DNA from: Rhodococcoides trifolii
GTDB taxonomy: Bacteria > Actinomycetota > Actinomycetes > Mycobacteriales > Mycobacteriaceae
Direction: 5' to 3'
NCBI RefSeq assembly: GCF_014635345.1
Contig: NZ_BMCU01000003.1
Span: 1 to 64,000, forward strand
Length of the DNA stretch: 64,000 nucleotides
Below, in pieces: positions 28,828 to 39,090 of the stretch (position 1 is the first letter of the stretch; each line of letters opens with the position of its first letter). The translations under genes were made by a program, and so were the position numbers. The notes beneath the pieces are model-generated. The model searched no databases, had not been told where the DNA came from, and was given only the letters and a program-made list of their open reading frames with translations.

Positions 28828-31701
28828 ATGCGAATGCCTCGTCCCCGAATGTCCAAGCGAACGATGGCTTTCGGTGGAGCAGGTCTCGTCGTCGTGCTCG
28901 TGGGCGTGATCACCGTCACGTTGCTGAGTGCCGGTGCGGACTCCGATCCCGTGCGAACCGAGGACTCGACGATGACGTTCCCGGAGAGCCCCGGGTCGGC
29001 CGACACCGTGAATCTCGATACGCGCCTCTACCTTCCGACGACCACACCGGCGCCTGCTGTGCTGCTGGCCCACGGTTTCGGTGGTGACAAGAACTCGGTG
29101 GACGGACAGGCGCGTGACCTGGCGAGCCGGGGATTCGTCGTTCTTGCGTACACGGCGCGTGGATTCGGTGCCAGCACCGGGAAGATCTCGCTCGACGATC
29201 CGGACCGCGAGGTGGCGGACGCACGCGGTCTCGTGGACTACCTGTCCACTCGACCCGACGTGGTGCAGGACGCCCCCGGGGATCCGCGGGTGGGCGTCGC
29301 AGGCGGTTCCTACGGTGGCGCACTCGCATTGATGCTTGCCGGAACGGATCGACGTATCGATGCGGACGCCGCAGCCATCACGTGGAACGACCTCGGACAA
29401 TCGCTCTTCCCCAACTATGCCGCCCAGATCGACCCGAATGCAGCAGACAGCTACGTCCCACCGACACCGGCGGCAGCGACCGCCGGTGGAACGGGTGTGC
29501 TCAAGAAGGGCTGGGCCGGAGTATTTTTCGGTGCCGGCGCCCTGCCGTCGTCGGGTGGCACCGACCAGTCGAGTCAGGGCGCACCACCGACTGCACCCGA
29601 ACAGCAATCCGGTAGCCCCGACCCCTGTGGACGCTTCGCGACGGAATTCTGCGCCGCCTACGCGCAGTCGGCCGTGACCGGCATCCCGAGCGCGGAGACG
29701 TCCGCACTTCTCACCCGGCACTCCCCCGTGTCGTACGCGTCCAGCATCACCGCACCGACACTTCTCGTTCAAGGGCAACAGGATTCGCTGTTCGGCCTGG
29801 ATCAGGCAGACGCCACCGCTCGCCAGATCGCAGCGGCCGGCGGATCAGTACAGGTGCGCTGGTTCGACGGTGGTCACGACGCCGGTGGAACGTCCCCTGC
29901 GAGCGACGCCGAGATTGCGAACTTCCTCACCGACCACTTGATGGGCACCGGAGACACCACCGTGAAGGACAGCGAGTTCTCGTACTCCCTCACCGGCGAT
30001 CCCACCGACCAGGGCGGCCGCGCTCAACGAATGACGACCACGGATTACCCCGGTCTCGCCGCCGGACAAGAGGTTCCGACGCAAAACATCGAACTGACCC
30101 CGGTCGTGGAGGGTCCGTCGCAGATCGTGGTCCGGCCGCCCGGCGCGACACCGTCGGCGATCTCGTCGATTCCGGGCCTGGGATCGACCTTGGCTGCCGT
30201 GACCGCATCGACAGCGGCGTCCGCGCTGGCCTCGGATATCCCCGGCCAAAGCGCGTCTTTCCGTAGCGAACCGCTCGGATCATCGCTCACCATCACCGGA
30301 ACGTCGACCGTCGACCTCACTGTCGGCGCCCTCGCCGGAACGCAGCAGTCTGTCCTGTTCGCCAAACTCTACGACGTCTCCCCGGACGGACGACGGACGC
30401 TGCCGAATGGGCTGGTATCGGCACTTCGCCTGCCGGACAACACATCCGGGACGGCGAGCACCGTCCGGGTGGCTCTTCCGGGTGTCGGTTACCGCGTCCC
30501 GGCGGGCCATCACCTCGAGGTGACGGTGTCGACGACGGACCAGGCGTACTCGGTGCCCCTCGAACGCGCGCAGTTCTCGGTGTCCCTTGCGAATCGTTCT
30601 CTCGTCGTTCCGAGTGTGCCGTCGGAGTCGACCGCCTCGTCCGTACCGGTGTGGCCGCTGATCGGTATCGGGATCCTCGCCGCTCTCGTCGCAGCCCTCG
30701 TCGCGGCGGGCACCATCCTCGGCAGACGCCGCACGGCCGCGGAAGTCGAGCCCGATCTCATCGACACCCCGCTGGTCATCACCGACCTCAACAAGACGTA
30801 CTCCAACGGATTCAAAGCCGTGAACGGTGTCTCCTTCACCGTCGAGAAGGGGCAGGTGCTCGGGCTCCTCGGGCCCAACGGAGCGGGCAAGACCACCACT
30901 CTGCGCATGCTGATGGGTCTGATGACACCGACGAGCGGCGACATTCGCGTGTTCGGTCACGCCGTCTCGCCCGGGTCGCCGGTCCTGTCCCGTCTCGGAT
31001 CCTTCATCGAGGGGTCCGGCTTCCTGCCGCACCTGTCGGGTTCGGAGAACTTGCGGCTGTACTGGCAGGCCACCGGACGGCCCCTGGAGGACGCGCACCT
31101 CGAGGAAGCGATGACGATCGCCGATCTGGGAACTGCGGTGGAGCGCAAGGTGCGCTCCTACAGCCAGGGAATGCGGCAGCGACTCGCCATAGCCCAGGCG
31201 ATGCTCGGGCTACCCGATCTGATGGTGCTCGACGAGCCGACCAACGGACTCGATCCGCCACAGATCAGGACCATGCGCGACGTGCTGATCAACTACGCAC
31301 GGACCGGAAGAACGGTCCTGGTGAGCAGCCACCTGCTCGCTGAGGTGGAACAGACGTGCACTCATGTCGTGGTGATGAACCGTGGCGCGGTCATCAGTTC
31401 GGGAACCGTGCAGGAACTGATCGGAGGCGCCGGTCCGACCGAATTCCGACTCGATCCGGTGGACCGTGGCGCCGACGTGCTGCGCGGTATCGACGGGGTC
31501 GGGGCCGTGGTGGCCGTTCCGACCGATTCCAGCGCGGTGCGCGCCGACCTCGGTGCGGTGCAGACCGGTGACGCTGTGCGCGCCTTGGTCGATGCGGGCA
31601 TCGCCGTGAACTCGGTCTCGCGCTCCACCCGACTCGAGGACGTGTTCCTCGATCTGGTTCACGACGATGTGGTCAAGGACGAACAGAAGGTTCTCACGTG
31701 A
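28828..31701 (+). CDS. Membrane-anchored X-Pro-peptidase-like hydrolase fused to an ABC transporter ATPase
   Basis: 957 residues. A transmembrane anchor (about 13-35) precedes an extracytoplasmic alpha/beta hydrolase of the CocE/X-Pro dipeptidyl-peptidase type: HGFGGDKNS, nucleophile Ser161 in GVAGGSYGGAL, Asp319 in QGQQDSLF, His350 in DGGHDAGG. A beta-rich domain (about 380-595) follows, then a second membrane helix (607-631). Residues 645-957 are a cytoplasmic ABC ATPase: Walker A GPNGAGKTTT, signature YSQGMRQRLAIAQ, Walker B LMVLDEPTNGLDP. The downstream permease overlaps by GTGA. The layout suggests that extracellular hydrolysis and transport are coupled. Substrate unknown. Confidence 0.85.
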   Translation: MRMPRPRMSKRTMAFGGAGLVVVLVGVITVTLLSAGADSDPVRTEDSTMTFPESPGSADTVNLDTRLYLPTTTPAPAVLLAHGFGGDKNSVDGQARDLASRGFVVLAYTARGFGASTGKISLDDPDREVADARGLVDYLSTRPDVVQDAPGDPRVGVAGGSYGGALALMLAGTDRRIDADAAAITWNDLGQSLFPNYAAQIDPNAADSYVPPTPAAATAGGTGVLKKGWAGVFFGAGALPSSGGTDQSSQGAPPTAPEQQSGSPDPCGRFATEFCAAYAQSAVTGIPSAETSALLTRHSPVSYASSITAPTLLVQGQQDSLFGLDQADATARQIAAAGGSVQVRWFDGGHDAGGTSPASDAEIANFLTDHLMGTGDTTVKDSEFSYSLTGDPTDQGGRAQRMTTTDYPGLAAGQEVPTQNIELTPVVEGPSQIVVRPPGATPSAISSIPGLGSTLAAVTASTAASALASDIPGQSASFRSEPLGSSLTITGTSTVDLTVGALAGTQQSVLFAKLYDVSPDGRRTLPNGLVSALRLPDNTSGTASTVRVALPGVGYRVPAGHHLEVTVSTTDQAYSVPLERAQFSVSLANRSLVVPSVPSESTASSVPVWPLIGIGILAALVAALVAAGTILGRRRTAAEVEPDLIDTPLVITDLNKTYSNGFKAVNGVSFTVEKGQVLGLLGPNGAGKTTTLRMLMGLMTPTSGDIRVFGHAVSPGSPVLSRLGSFIEGSGFLPHLSGSENLRLYWQATGRPLEDAHLEEAMTIADLGTAVERKVRSYSQGMRQRLAIAQAMLGLPDLMVLDEPTNGLDPPQIRTMRDVLINYARTGRTVLVSSHLLAEVEQTCTHVVVMNRGAVISSGTVQELIGGAGPTEFRLDPVDRGADVLRGIDGVGAVVAVPTDSSAVRADLGAVQTGDAVRALVDAGIAVNSVSRSTRLEDVFLDLVHDDVVKDEQKVLT

Positions 31702-32555
31702 CAGAAGCACACGCCGACGGCCGTGTCCGCGGATACTCGGCGCGGTCGACCCTCCCATTGCGGACGGAGTTGGCGCGTCAGTTCAAGCGGCGTCGGACTC
31801 AACTCGCGCTGGGGTTTCTCGCCTTGCTACCGGTCATCCTCGCCATCGCCTTCGCAGTGGGCGGCTCGGACGCCGATTCGAACACCGGCGGACTGATCGA
31901 GCTCGGCACACGCAGTGGCGTCAACTTCACCGTGTTCGCGTTGTTCGTATCCGTCGGATTCCTGCTGATCGTGGTTGTATCGCTGTTCTTCGGCGATGCC
32001 GTCGCCAGCGAAGCATCCTGGTCGAGCCTGAAGTACCTGTTGGCCATCCCGGTACCGCGCACCCGGCTGCTGGCGCAGAAAGCCGTCGTGTCGGCGATCC
32101 TGTCCGCGCTGGCGATCGTAGTTCTGGTCGGAGTGTCGTTGCTGCTCGGAACCATTTTCTACGGCACGGGAAGCTTGGTCAGTCCGTTCGGCGACTCGCT
32201 CCCCTACGCCACGGCGTTGGGCCGCCTGGGCATCGGCGTGGCGTTCATCGCGATCAACATGCTCTGGGTTGCGGGACTGGCATTGGCGTTGTCGGTCTCG
32301 ACCGACGCGCCACTGGGAGCGGTGGGCGGAACGGTGATGGTGTCGATTCTGGTGCAGATCCTCGATCAGATCACGGCGCTGGGTTCGCTGAGAAACGTAC
32401 TGCCGGGGCACTACTCGACGTCGTGGACCAGCGTTCTCTCTCCGACTCTGCAGTGGGACGACCTGTTGGTCGGCGCCTTCTCCTCGGTGGCGTACGCAAC
32501 GGTCTTCGGCCTGCTGGCCTGGCGCCGATTCGCCACCAAGGACATCACGAGCTGA
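31698..32555 (+). CDS. ABC-2 type transporter permease
   Basis: 285 residues with about six hydrophobic segments (for example LALGFLALLPVILAIAFAVG, FALFVSVGFLLIVVVSLFF, AILSALAIVVLVGVSLLLG, MVSILVQILDQITALGSL). ABC-2 features include WSSLKYLLAIPVPRTRLLAQK. The GTG start overlaps the stop of the fused ATPase, so it is its membrane partner. Its stop lies 6 nt from the convergent uvrB stop. Confidence 0.85.
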   Translation: MTEAHADGRVRGYSARSTLPLRTELARQFKRRRTQLALGFLALLPVILAIAFAVGGSDADSNTGGLIELGTRSGVNFTVFALFVSVGFLLIVVVSLFFGDAVASEASWSSLKYLLAIPVPRTRLLAQKAVVSAILSALAIVVLVGVSLLLGTIFYGTGSLVSPFGDSLPYATALGRLGIGVAFIAINMLWVAGLALALSVSTDAPLGAVGGTVMVSILVQILDQITALGSLRNVLPGHYSTSWTSVLSPTLQWDDLLVGAFSSVAYATVFGLLAWRRFATKDITS

Positions 32556-32561
32556 CGGGCG

Positions 32562-34724
32562 CTATTTCAGACCGGCGGCGTCCATTCCTCGCAGTTCCTT
32601 CTTCAGATCCTGAATCTCGTCACGGAGTCGGCCGGCCAGTTCGAACTGCAATTCGCGCGCCGCGTTCATCATCTGGTCGGTCATCGATTTGACGAGGTCC
32701 GCCAGTTCCGCTCGCGGCATCGATGTGACGTCGCGACCCTCGTACACACCGGCACTGACGGCTCGACCTGCCTCACCGGGGGCCCTACGCCCGCGGCTCG
32801 CGTTACGGCCCGACCCTCCGATTTCGACGGTGGCGTCCGTGTCGTCTGCTTCCTCGTACACCTGGTCGAGGATGTCCGCGATCTTCTTGCGAAGTGGTTG
32901 CGGATCCACCCCCCGCTCGAGGTTGTACGCAACCTGCTTGGCGCGGCGGCGTTCCGTCTCCTCGATGGCGTAGGCCATGGAGTCGGTGATCTTGTCGGCG
33001 TACATGTGCACCTGACCGGACACGTTGCGAGCCGCGCGTCCGATCGTCTGGATGAGGCTGGTGCCGCTGCGGAGAAAACCTTCCTTGTCCGCGTCCAGGA
33101 TGGCAACGAGAGACACTTCGGGTAGATCGAGACCCTCACGGAGAAGGTTGATTCCGACGAGTACGTCGTATTCGCCGAGCCGCAGCTGTCGCAGGAGCTC
33201 GACTCGTCGCAACGTGTCGATGTCGGAGTGCAGGTACCGCACCCGAATACCCAGTTCGAGCAGATAGTCGGTGAGGTCCTCCGACATCTTCTTCGTCAGG
33301 GTGGTGACCAGGACACGCTCGTCCTTCTCGGTGCGCGCCCTGATCTCGTGAACCAAGTCGTCGATCTGGCCCTTCGTCGGCTTGACGATGACCTCGGGAT
33401 CGACCAGACCGGTCGGGCGGATGACCTGCTCGACGAATTCGCCGCCGACCTGACCGAGCTCGTACTTGCCGGGCGTGGCTGACAAATACACCGTCTGCCC
33501 GATGCGCTGCGTGAATTCTTCCCAGGTGAGCGGACGATTGTCGGTGGCGGACGGCAACCGAAACCCGAACTCGACCAAGTTTCGTTTACGCGACATGTCA
33601 CCCTCGTACATCGCGCCGATCTGCGGAACGGTGACGTGTGATTCGTCGATGACGAGCAGAAAGTCTTCCGGGAAGTAGTCGATCAAGGTCGCCGGCGCCG
33701 TTCCGGGGCCACGGCCGTCGATGTGGCGGGAGTAGTTCTCGATACCCGAGCAGAAGCCGACCTGCTTGATCATCTCCAGGTCGTACTGGGTGCGCATGCG
33801 CAGTCGCTGGGCCTCGAGCAGCTTGCCCTTGCCCTCCAGCTCGGCGAGGCGCCCTTCCAGCTCTGCTTCGATGTCTCGCACTGCGCGCTCCATGCGCTCC
33901 GGACCTGCGACGTAATGGGTGGCCGGAAAAATCCGAACGCTGTCGACTTGGCGAACCACGTCGCCGGTCAACGGATGCAGGAAGTAGAGAGCTTCGATCT
34001 CGTCACCGAAGAACTCGATGCGGATGGCGAGTTCCTCGTAGGACGGGATGATCTCGACGGTGTCCCCGCGAACCCGGAAGGACCCGCGGGTGAAAGCCAT
34101 GTCGTTGCGCGTGTACTGCACGTCGACCAGCAGTCTCAGGAAGGCGTCCCGCGGAACTTCGACACCCACGTCGAGGTGGATGGACCGGTCGACGTACGAC
34201 TGCGGTGTGCCCAGGCCGTAGATGCACGACACCGAGGCCACCACGACGACATCACGCCGAGAAAGCAAGCTCGCGGTGGCCGAGTGGCGGAGCCGCTCGA
34301 CGTCGTCGTTGACCGACGAATCCTTCTCGATGTAGGTGTCCGTCTGCGCGATGTACGCCTCGGGTTGGTAGTAGTCGTAGTACGAGACGAAGTACTCGAC
34401 CGAATTGTTCGGAAGCATCTCACGCAACTCGTTGGCCAACTGCGCGGCCAACGTCTTGTTCGGCGCCATCACCAGCGTCGGCCGCTGAACCTGCTCGATC
34501 AGCCACGCGGTGGTGGCCGACTTACCCGTGCCGGTCGCGCCCAGCAGTACGACGTTCTTCTCCCCGTCGTTGATGCGACGGGTGAGCTCCGCGATGGCCG
34601 CCGGTTGGTCGCCGGCGGGCGTGTGCTCGCTCACGACCACGAAAGGCTGGTCCGATCGTTCGATCTCACCGACCGGCCGGAATTCGGAATGAGCCAGCAC
34701 GGGTTGTTCAGCTGCAAACGCCAT
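32562..34724 (-). CDS. uvrB: Excinuclease ABC subunit B
   Basis: 720 residues. Walker [14 protein letters not shown], the damage-verifying beta-hairpin region ([20 protein letters not shown]), helicase motifs ([35 protein letters not shown]), and C-terminal UVR motif ([20 protein letters not shown]) that binds UvrC. Probably leaderless: TATCCT stands 6 nt before the ATG with no Shine-Dalgarno. Confidence 0.98.
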   Translation of the reverse strand: MAFAAEQPVLAHSEFRPVGEIERSDQPFVVVSEHTPAGDQPAAIAELTRRINDGEKNVVLLGATGTGKSATTAWLIEQVQRPTLVMAPNKTLAAQLANELREMLPNNSVEYFVSYYDYYQPEAYIAQTDTYIEKDSSVNDDVERLRHSATASLLSRRDVVVVASVSCIYGLGTPQSYVDRSIHLDVGVEVPRDAFLRLLVDVQYTRNDMAFTRGSFRVRGDTVEIIPSYEELAIRIEFFGDEIEALYFLHPLTGDVVRQVDSVRIFPATHYVAGPERMERAVRDIEAELEGRLAELEGKGKLLEAQRLRMRTQYDLEMIKQVGFCSGIENYSRHIDGRGPGTAPATLIDYFPEDFLLVIDESHVTVPQIGAMYEGDMSRKRNLVEFGFRLPSATDNRPLTWEEFTQRIGQTVYLSATPGKYELGQVGGEFVEQVIRPTGLVDPEVIVKPTKGQIDDLVHEIRARTEKDERVLVTTLTKKMSEDLTDYLLELGIRVRYLHSDIDTLRRVELLRQLRLGEYDVLVGINLLREGLDLPEVSLVAILDADKEGFLRSGTSLIQTIGRAARNVSGQVHMYADKITDSMAYAIEETERRRAKQVAYNLERGVDPQPLRKKIADILDQVYEEADDTDATVEIGGSGRNASRGRRAPGEAGRAVSAGVYEGRDVTSMPRAELADLVKSMTDQMMNAARELQFELAGRLRDEIQDLKKELRGMDAAGLK

Positions 34725-34730
34725 GAGTCA

Positions 34731-34736
34731 AGGATA
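34731..34736 (-). promoter_or_regulatory. Probable -10 box of leaderless uvrB transcript
   Basis: TATCCT on the minus strand lies 6 nt upstream of the uvrB ATG, matching TANNNT; no ribosome binding site is present in between. Confidence 0.45.
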
Positions 34737-34806
34737 AACGCGGGCACCGACAAGTTCCCCGACTGCAGGTCGGACCGTCACGGCCGGCCTCCGGCATCCC
34801 CGGCGG

Positions 34807-34812
34807 TAGCGT
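34807..34812 (+). promoter_or_regulatory. Probable -10 box of leaderless DUF402 transcript
   Basis: TAGCGT (TANNNT) ends 8 nt before the ATG at 34821; no purine-rich ribosome binding site separates them. Confidence 0.45.
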
Positions 34813-34820
34813 CGTCATCC

Positions 34821-35336
34821 ATGACGCTCCATCAACCGAAGGTCGAAACCTTCGACGTCGGGCACCTCACCAATACCGATCCGAAGGGCTTCGTCCGCGC
34901 GGTCGACGAATATCGAGAGGAAACGTGGGGCCTGTACATGGCGCGGACGTCCGACCACCCCTCGTTTCATTACCTCGAATCGTGGCTCATTCCCCAGCTG
35001 GGCCTTCGCGCGTCCGTGTTCCACTACGTACCCGAGCGGGCGCGCGACCAGGACTACTACATCGACATCGGAGAGTTCACCCGACTCGGGTCCACGTGGA
35101 CGTCGGTCGATCACTACCTCGACATCGTCGTCCGCACCGGAAAGGACCTGGAACTGCTCGACGTGGACGAGCTCCTCGATGCCCGCGTCCTGGGTCTGCT
35201 GGACCCCGAGTCGTGCGAGCAGGCCATCGTGCGCGCCACGACCGCCATCGACGGCATCGCGAGCAACGGGCACGACATGGACGCGTGGTTCGCGTCGCTG
35301 GGCATGAACACGACATGGCGGCCGCCGACGAGGTGA
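34821..35336 (+). CDS. DUF402-family protein
   Basis: 171 residues. The core YYIDIGEFTRLGSTWTSVDH, followed by YLDIVVRTGKDLELLDVDEL, fits DUF402, a beta-barrel family that includes nucleoside phosphate phosphatases and RNA-binding FAU-1 relatives. The substrate here is unknown. An ortholog-like gene next to uvrB is common in actinobacteria (recalled). Long extension upstream in the same frame is antisense to uvrB and was excluded. Confidence 0.75.
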   Translation: MTLHQPKVETFDVGHLTNTDPKGFVRAVDEYREETWGLYMARTSDHPSFHYLESWLIPQLGLRASVFHYVPERARDQDYYIDIGEFTRLGSTWTSVDHYLDIVVRTGKDLELLDVDELLDARVLGLLDPESCEQAIVRATTAIDGIASNGHDMDAWFASLGMNTTWRPPTR

Positions 35337-35346
35337 GCGGCCGGTG

Positions 35347-36333
35347 TTACCGCGCCCAGCCGTCAGTGGCCGAGTGCCCTGCGTGACCTGCCCGCCAGTC
35401 GTGCGGAGTCGTGCCGTACGCCGCCTTGAACACCCGGCCGAAGTGCGAGGCATCGGCAAATCCCCAGCGCGCGCCCACAGCGGCAACGGTGTGGGAGGCG
35501 CGCCGCGGGTTGCGCAGATCCCGGCGACACGCCTCGAGGCGCTGTTCGCGAATCGATGCGCTCAAGCGCACGCCGTCGCGCGCCATGACCTGGTACAGAT
35601 GCCGAACCGACACGTGGTGCGCAGCCGCAATGGAGTCGGGCGTCAAGTCTCGGTCTCCCAGATGATCTGCGACGTAACGCTTCACGCGGAGTGCAAGGGA
35701 CGTGAACAACGGTTCCCGGCACCGCTCGTCACCGCCGTGGTGCGCGGCGATCACCGCGCGCACGAGTTCGATGGTGGGAGTGGCGACCAGATCTGCGGCC
35801 CGCGGGTCGAGCCAGGCATATCCGCGTCCCAACGCGGTGAGATAGGACAGCGCGACGTCGGCGAGCGGGTTGTTGTCACCGCCGATCCGTACCGCGAGCA
35901 CCCCCTCCAGCACGCTCTGCGGGAGAGCCACAAGGGATCGTGGAAGTTGGAAGTAGAGCAGTTCGCTCGTCCCGACATTGGTGATCGTGTACGGCTTGGT
36001 GGTGTCGTAGACGGTCATGTCACCAGGACGCAGAACTACTCGGCGTTCGCCTTGTGAGATGTGTGCGCTGCCGACGGACTGCACGGCGAGGAACACCTGC
36101 GGCTCATGGTCGGACCTGGCTTGGCGAGCAGTGCGCCACAGCGCATTGTCGGACGAGCGGGCCCGGTTGTAGACGAGAGGCCCCGCGACGGCCAGCGCGA
36201 AGTCGAGTTCGATGTCGGACGCGGGCCGGTCCCACCGGATCTCGACCGGCAACACCCCCGAACACACTGCCGCATGAATCGCGTCCACTCGATCGGCCAC
36301 GGGAAGCGCAGCCGCTGTGAGTTCGAAGACCAT
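35347..36333 (-). CDS. AraC-family transcriptional regulator
   Basis: 328 residues. An N-terminal AraC-binding-like beta domain (about 20-190, with RRVVLRPGDMTVYDTTKPY) and a C-terminal double helix-turn-helix (LTPDSIAAAHHVSVRHLYQV; WGFADASHFGRVFKAAYG). ATG at 36333 has GGAAGG 6 nt upstream; an ATG at 36348 would add five residues. It is divergent from the hydrolase gene at 36507, across about 170 nt, and probably regulates it; the inducer is unknown. Confidence 0.88.
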   Translation of the reverse strand: MVFELTAAALPVADRVDAIHAAVCSGVLPVEIRWDRPASDIELDFALAVAGPLVYNRARSSDNALWRTARQARSDHEPQVFLAVQSVGSAHISQGERRVVLRPGDMTVYDTTKPYTITNVGTSELLYFQLPRSLVALPQSVLEGVLAVRIGGDNNPLADVALSYLTALGRGYAWLDPRAADLVATPTIELVRAVIAAHHGGDERCREPLFTSLALRVKRYVADHLGDRDLTPDSIAAAHHVSVRHLYQVMARDGVRLSASIREQRLEACRRDLRNPRRASHTVAAVGARWGFADASHFGRVFKAAYGTTPHDWRAGHAGHSATDGWAR

Positions 36334-36506
36334 CACGCGCCTTCCCATAACGATGCGGGGGCGAACTTCGACTAGGCGGAGTTCGTGCGGTGAAAGCTAC
36401 GGCAAAACCTCACATCGTGCGCTGCCGGCACATCGGCGTGCAGGCACGGACCACCAGGCGCTCCCGGCTGTTGGGACTCTTGGGGCTCCCGACGGAAGGT
36501 ACCCCC

Positions 36507-37364
36507 ATGACCGCGCAACAGATCGAACCGACGCCCGCCGAACTGGCCGAGATCCAGCGTGCGAACACTTCGGGAAAACAGCCGGTGGTGTTCGTGCACG
36601 GCCTGTGGCTGCTGGATTCCAGCTGGGACCGGTGGGCGGCTTTCTTCGAGGACTCCGGCTACGTCGCCGTGACACCGGGGTGGCCCGACGATCCGGACAA
36701 TGTCGAGGAGGCCCGCCGCGATCCCGACGTGTTCGCCGGTAAGAGCGTCGGAGACGTGGCGGCGTACCAGCAGGCGGTGATCGAGCGCCTGAACGTTCGG
36801 CCCGTGATCGTCGGCCACTCTTTCGGCGGGGTGCTGGTACAGATTCTTGCCGGCCGAGGACTTGCGGCTGCCACCGTGGCGATCTCTCCGGCACCGTCAC
36901 GAGGAGTGCTGCCGCTGCCCCTGAACGCGCTCAGGGCGGCAGCGCCCGCACTGTCGAACCCCGCGAACCGTCACCGTGCCATCACCCTCACCTACGATCA
37001 GTTTCGTTTCGGATTTGCCAATGCGGTCGACGAGGACGAGGCACACGCTCTCTATACGCAGTTCCACGTCGCGGGCTCCGGTATCCCGCTGTTCCAAGCT
37101 GCTTTCGCCAACATCAACCCGGGCAGCGAGGTGAAGGCCGCAAAGACCGGTGCCGACCGCGGACCGATGCTCGTGCTGGTGGGTTCCGACGATCATCAGG
37201 CGCCTCCGGCCATTGCGCGGGCGACGTTCGAGAAGCAGAAAAAGAACAAGCATTTCGCGACCGAGTACGGCGTTGTTCCCGGACGCGGCCATTCGATCAC
37301 CATCGACTCGGGATGGGAGGAAGTTGCTCAGACCTGTCTGGACTTCTTCAGGAAGAATGCCTGA
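36507..37364 (+). CDS. Alpha/beta hydrolase
   Basis: 285 residues. Oxyanion region VVFVHGLWLLDSSWDRW, nucleophile elbow VGHSFGGVL, acid in LVLVGSDDHQAPP, and His in VPGRGHSITIDSGW. An esterase/haloperoxidase-like fold; substrate unknown. ATG at 36507 has GGAAGG 7 nt upstream; the frame extends upstream into Arg-rich non-conserved sequence. Paired divergently with an AraC regulator, suggesting inducible catabolism or detoxification. Confidence 0.85.
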   Translation: MTAQQIEPTPAELAEIQRANTSGKQPVVFVHGLWLLDSSWDRWAAFFEDSGYVAVTPGWPDDPDNVEEARRDPDVFAGKSVGDVAAYQQAVIERLNVRPVIVGHSFGGVLVQILAGRGLAAATVAISPAPSRGVLPLPLNALRAAAPALSNPANRHRAITLTYDQFRFGFANAVDEDEAHALYTQFHVAGSGIPLFQAAFANINPGSEVKAAKTGADRGPMLVLVGSDDHQAPPAIARATFEKQKKNKHFATEYGVVPGRGHSITIDSGWEEVAQTCLDFFRKNA

Positions 37365-37394
37365 TCGTTTGTCGGTAGGGCTAAGTTCGCGAAG

Positions 37395-37736
37395 GTGCAC
37401 AGAATCTTCGCCACTCCCGTCAGCTCGGTCTACCCGCACTACGTCGCCAAAGCAGAGCGCAAGGGGCGAACGAAGGACGAGGTCGACGAGATCATCGGGT
37501 GGCTGACCGGATACGACGACACCACGCTCGAGCGCCATCTGACGGCGGCGACGACGTTCGAGCAGTTCTTCGCAGAGTCGCACCTGAATCCGAATGCTCA
37601 GCTGATCACCGGAGTCGTGTGCGGGATTCGCGTCGAGGACGTCGAAGACCCGCTGATGCAGAAAATCCGTTACCTGGACAAGCTCGTAGACGAACTCGCC
37701 AAAGGAAAGGCTATGTCGAAGATCCTCCGGCACTGA
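37395..37736 (+). CDS. DUF2200 protein
   Basis: 113 residues: [39 protein letters not shown], and [20 protein letters not shown] are typical of DUF2200, a small cytoplasmic family of unknown function. GTG start 30 nt after the hydrolase stop, so probably in its operon. Convergent with coaE, 3 nt between stops. Confidence 0.85.
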   Translation: MHRIFATPVSSVYPHYVAKAERKGRTKDEVDEIIGWLTGYDDTTLERHLTAATTFEQFFAESHLNPNAQLITGVVCGIRVEDVEDPLMQKIRYLDKLVDELAKGKAMSKILRH

Positions 37737-37739
37737 GAC

Positions 37740-38957
37740 CTAGCCGTCGGTCCACCCCGTATCCACGATCCACCGCTGAACCCTGTCGTACGCGGTTTCG
37801 AACCACGGTTCCTTGGTGTCCACGTATGCGGCGATCGCGTCGGGGTAGTCGAGTCCCGCCGCGGCCGACTCGGCCCGCCTCTTTACCTCGACGTACTCCT
37901 GTGCCGCTGCCGAGTCGGCGCGAATCCAGTCCCGAAACGCCAGCGCGAACTGTTGACCGGGCCACCCCTCGACGCGAAGGTGCACGTTCACCGGTCGCCC
38001 GGGATCGGCGGATCCGTGGATTCGCTTCTGCCACAACCCCGGATCGGCTTCTCCGGGGACCACACCGGACGACTTCGGGTCGTCGGTCGTGATGTGCTCG
38101 ATACGCGGAAAGCCGATGTTCTGGAGAGGTTCTCGGAGGCGGTCGGCCGCGCCGAGGTCTCGGACCGACACCTGAACATCGATCACATCCTTCGCGGGCA
38201 TTCCGGTCACTGCTGTGGATCCGATGTGGTCGATTCGCGTGACGGCATCTCCGCACGCCGCGGACAGTCTCGCCACCACGCGCTGTGCGTCCGCGACCCA
38301 GTTCTCGTTCCAATCGACCAGTCTCGGAAGCGGTCTCGCAGCTCGGCCGGCGCGTACGTTCTCCGAGAACGGGATCAGTCGCTCCGTCCACAGGGTGCGC
38401 GCGGCGTCTCGAAGGTCCGACTCGGACCCGGAATTGTCGAGCCAGACGTCCGCGACAGCCCGCCGCTGTTCGTCCGTCGCCTGCGCAGCGATACGTGAAC
38501 GAGCATCGGCTTCGGCCGTCCCGCGAATCTCGATCAGACGCCTGAGCCGTTCTTCCACATCGACGTGGACGATCACGACGAGTGCGAAATACGGTGCGGC
38601 ACCGGTTTCCACGAGCAACGGGATGTCCTGAACCACGATGGCATCGGGCGCTGCATCGTCGATGAGCTCTTGTCGCCGCGTGCCGACCAACGGATGCACG
38701 ATCGAGTTCAACGCCTGCCGGGACTCGTCGTCGGCAAATGCGATGGCGGCCAACGCAGGTCGGTTCAACGAACCGTCGTCGGAGAGGATGTTGCGGCCGA
38801 ACTTCTCGACCAATGCCGCGAGCCCCGGTGTCCCCGGCTCGACGACCTCACGGGCGATGAGATCGCCGTCGACGATCACCGCTCCCAGGGAGGCAAGAGT
38901 TTTCGACACGGTCGACTTGCCGGCACCGATACCCCCGGTCAATCCAATGTTCAGCAC
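37740..38957 (-). CDS. coaE: Dephospho-CoA kinase fused to GrpB/UPF0157 domain
   Basis: 405 residues. Residues 1-200 form the CoaE kinase that finishes coenzyme A synthesis: P-loop TGGIGAGKSTVSKTLA, VVDGDLIAREVV (substrate Asp) and VQDIPLLVETG. Residues about 205-390 form a GrpB domain of the nucleotidyltransferase fold (RIDHIGSTAVTGMPAKDVID, DVQVSVRDLG, VNVHLRVEGWPG). The same two-domain form is known in mycobacterial CoaE, where the second domain has been proposed to aid folding or regulation. Confidence 0.95.
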   Translation of the reverse strand: MLNIGLTGGIGAGKSTVSKTLASLGAVIVDGDLIAREVVEPGTPGLAALVEKFGRNILSDDGSLNRPALAAIAFADDESRQALNSIVHPLVGTRRQELIDDAAPDAIVVQDIPLLVETGAAPYFALVVIVHVDVEERLRRLIEIRGTAEADARSRIAAQATDEQRRAVADVWLDNSGSESDLRDAARTLWTERLIPFSENVRAGRAARPLPRLVDWNENWVADAQRVVARLSAACGDAVTRIDHIGSTAVTGMPAKDVIDVQVSVRDLGAADRLREPLQNIGFPRIEHITTDDPKSSGVVPGEADPGLWQKRIHGSADPGRPVNVHLRVEGWPGQQFALAFRDWIRADSAAAQEYVEVKRRAESAAAGLDYPDAIAAYVDTKEPWFETAYDRVQRWIVDTGWTDG

Positions 38958-39090
38958 GGCACCCAGTCTGCACCACCACCATGATCAACACGCGGCGAAA
39001 CACCTGTCCCAAATACCTCATGTTTACCAACTCTTCGGTTATCTTCAGGGCGCACAACAGACTGACCGCTCGCTCGACCAAAGGACGACA

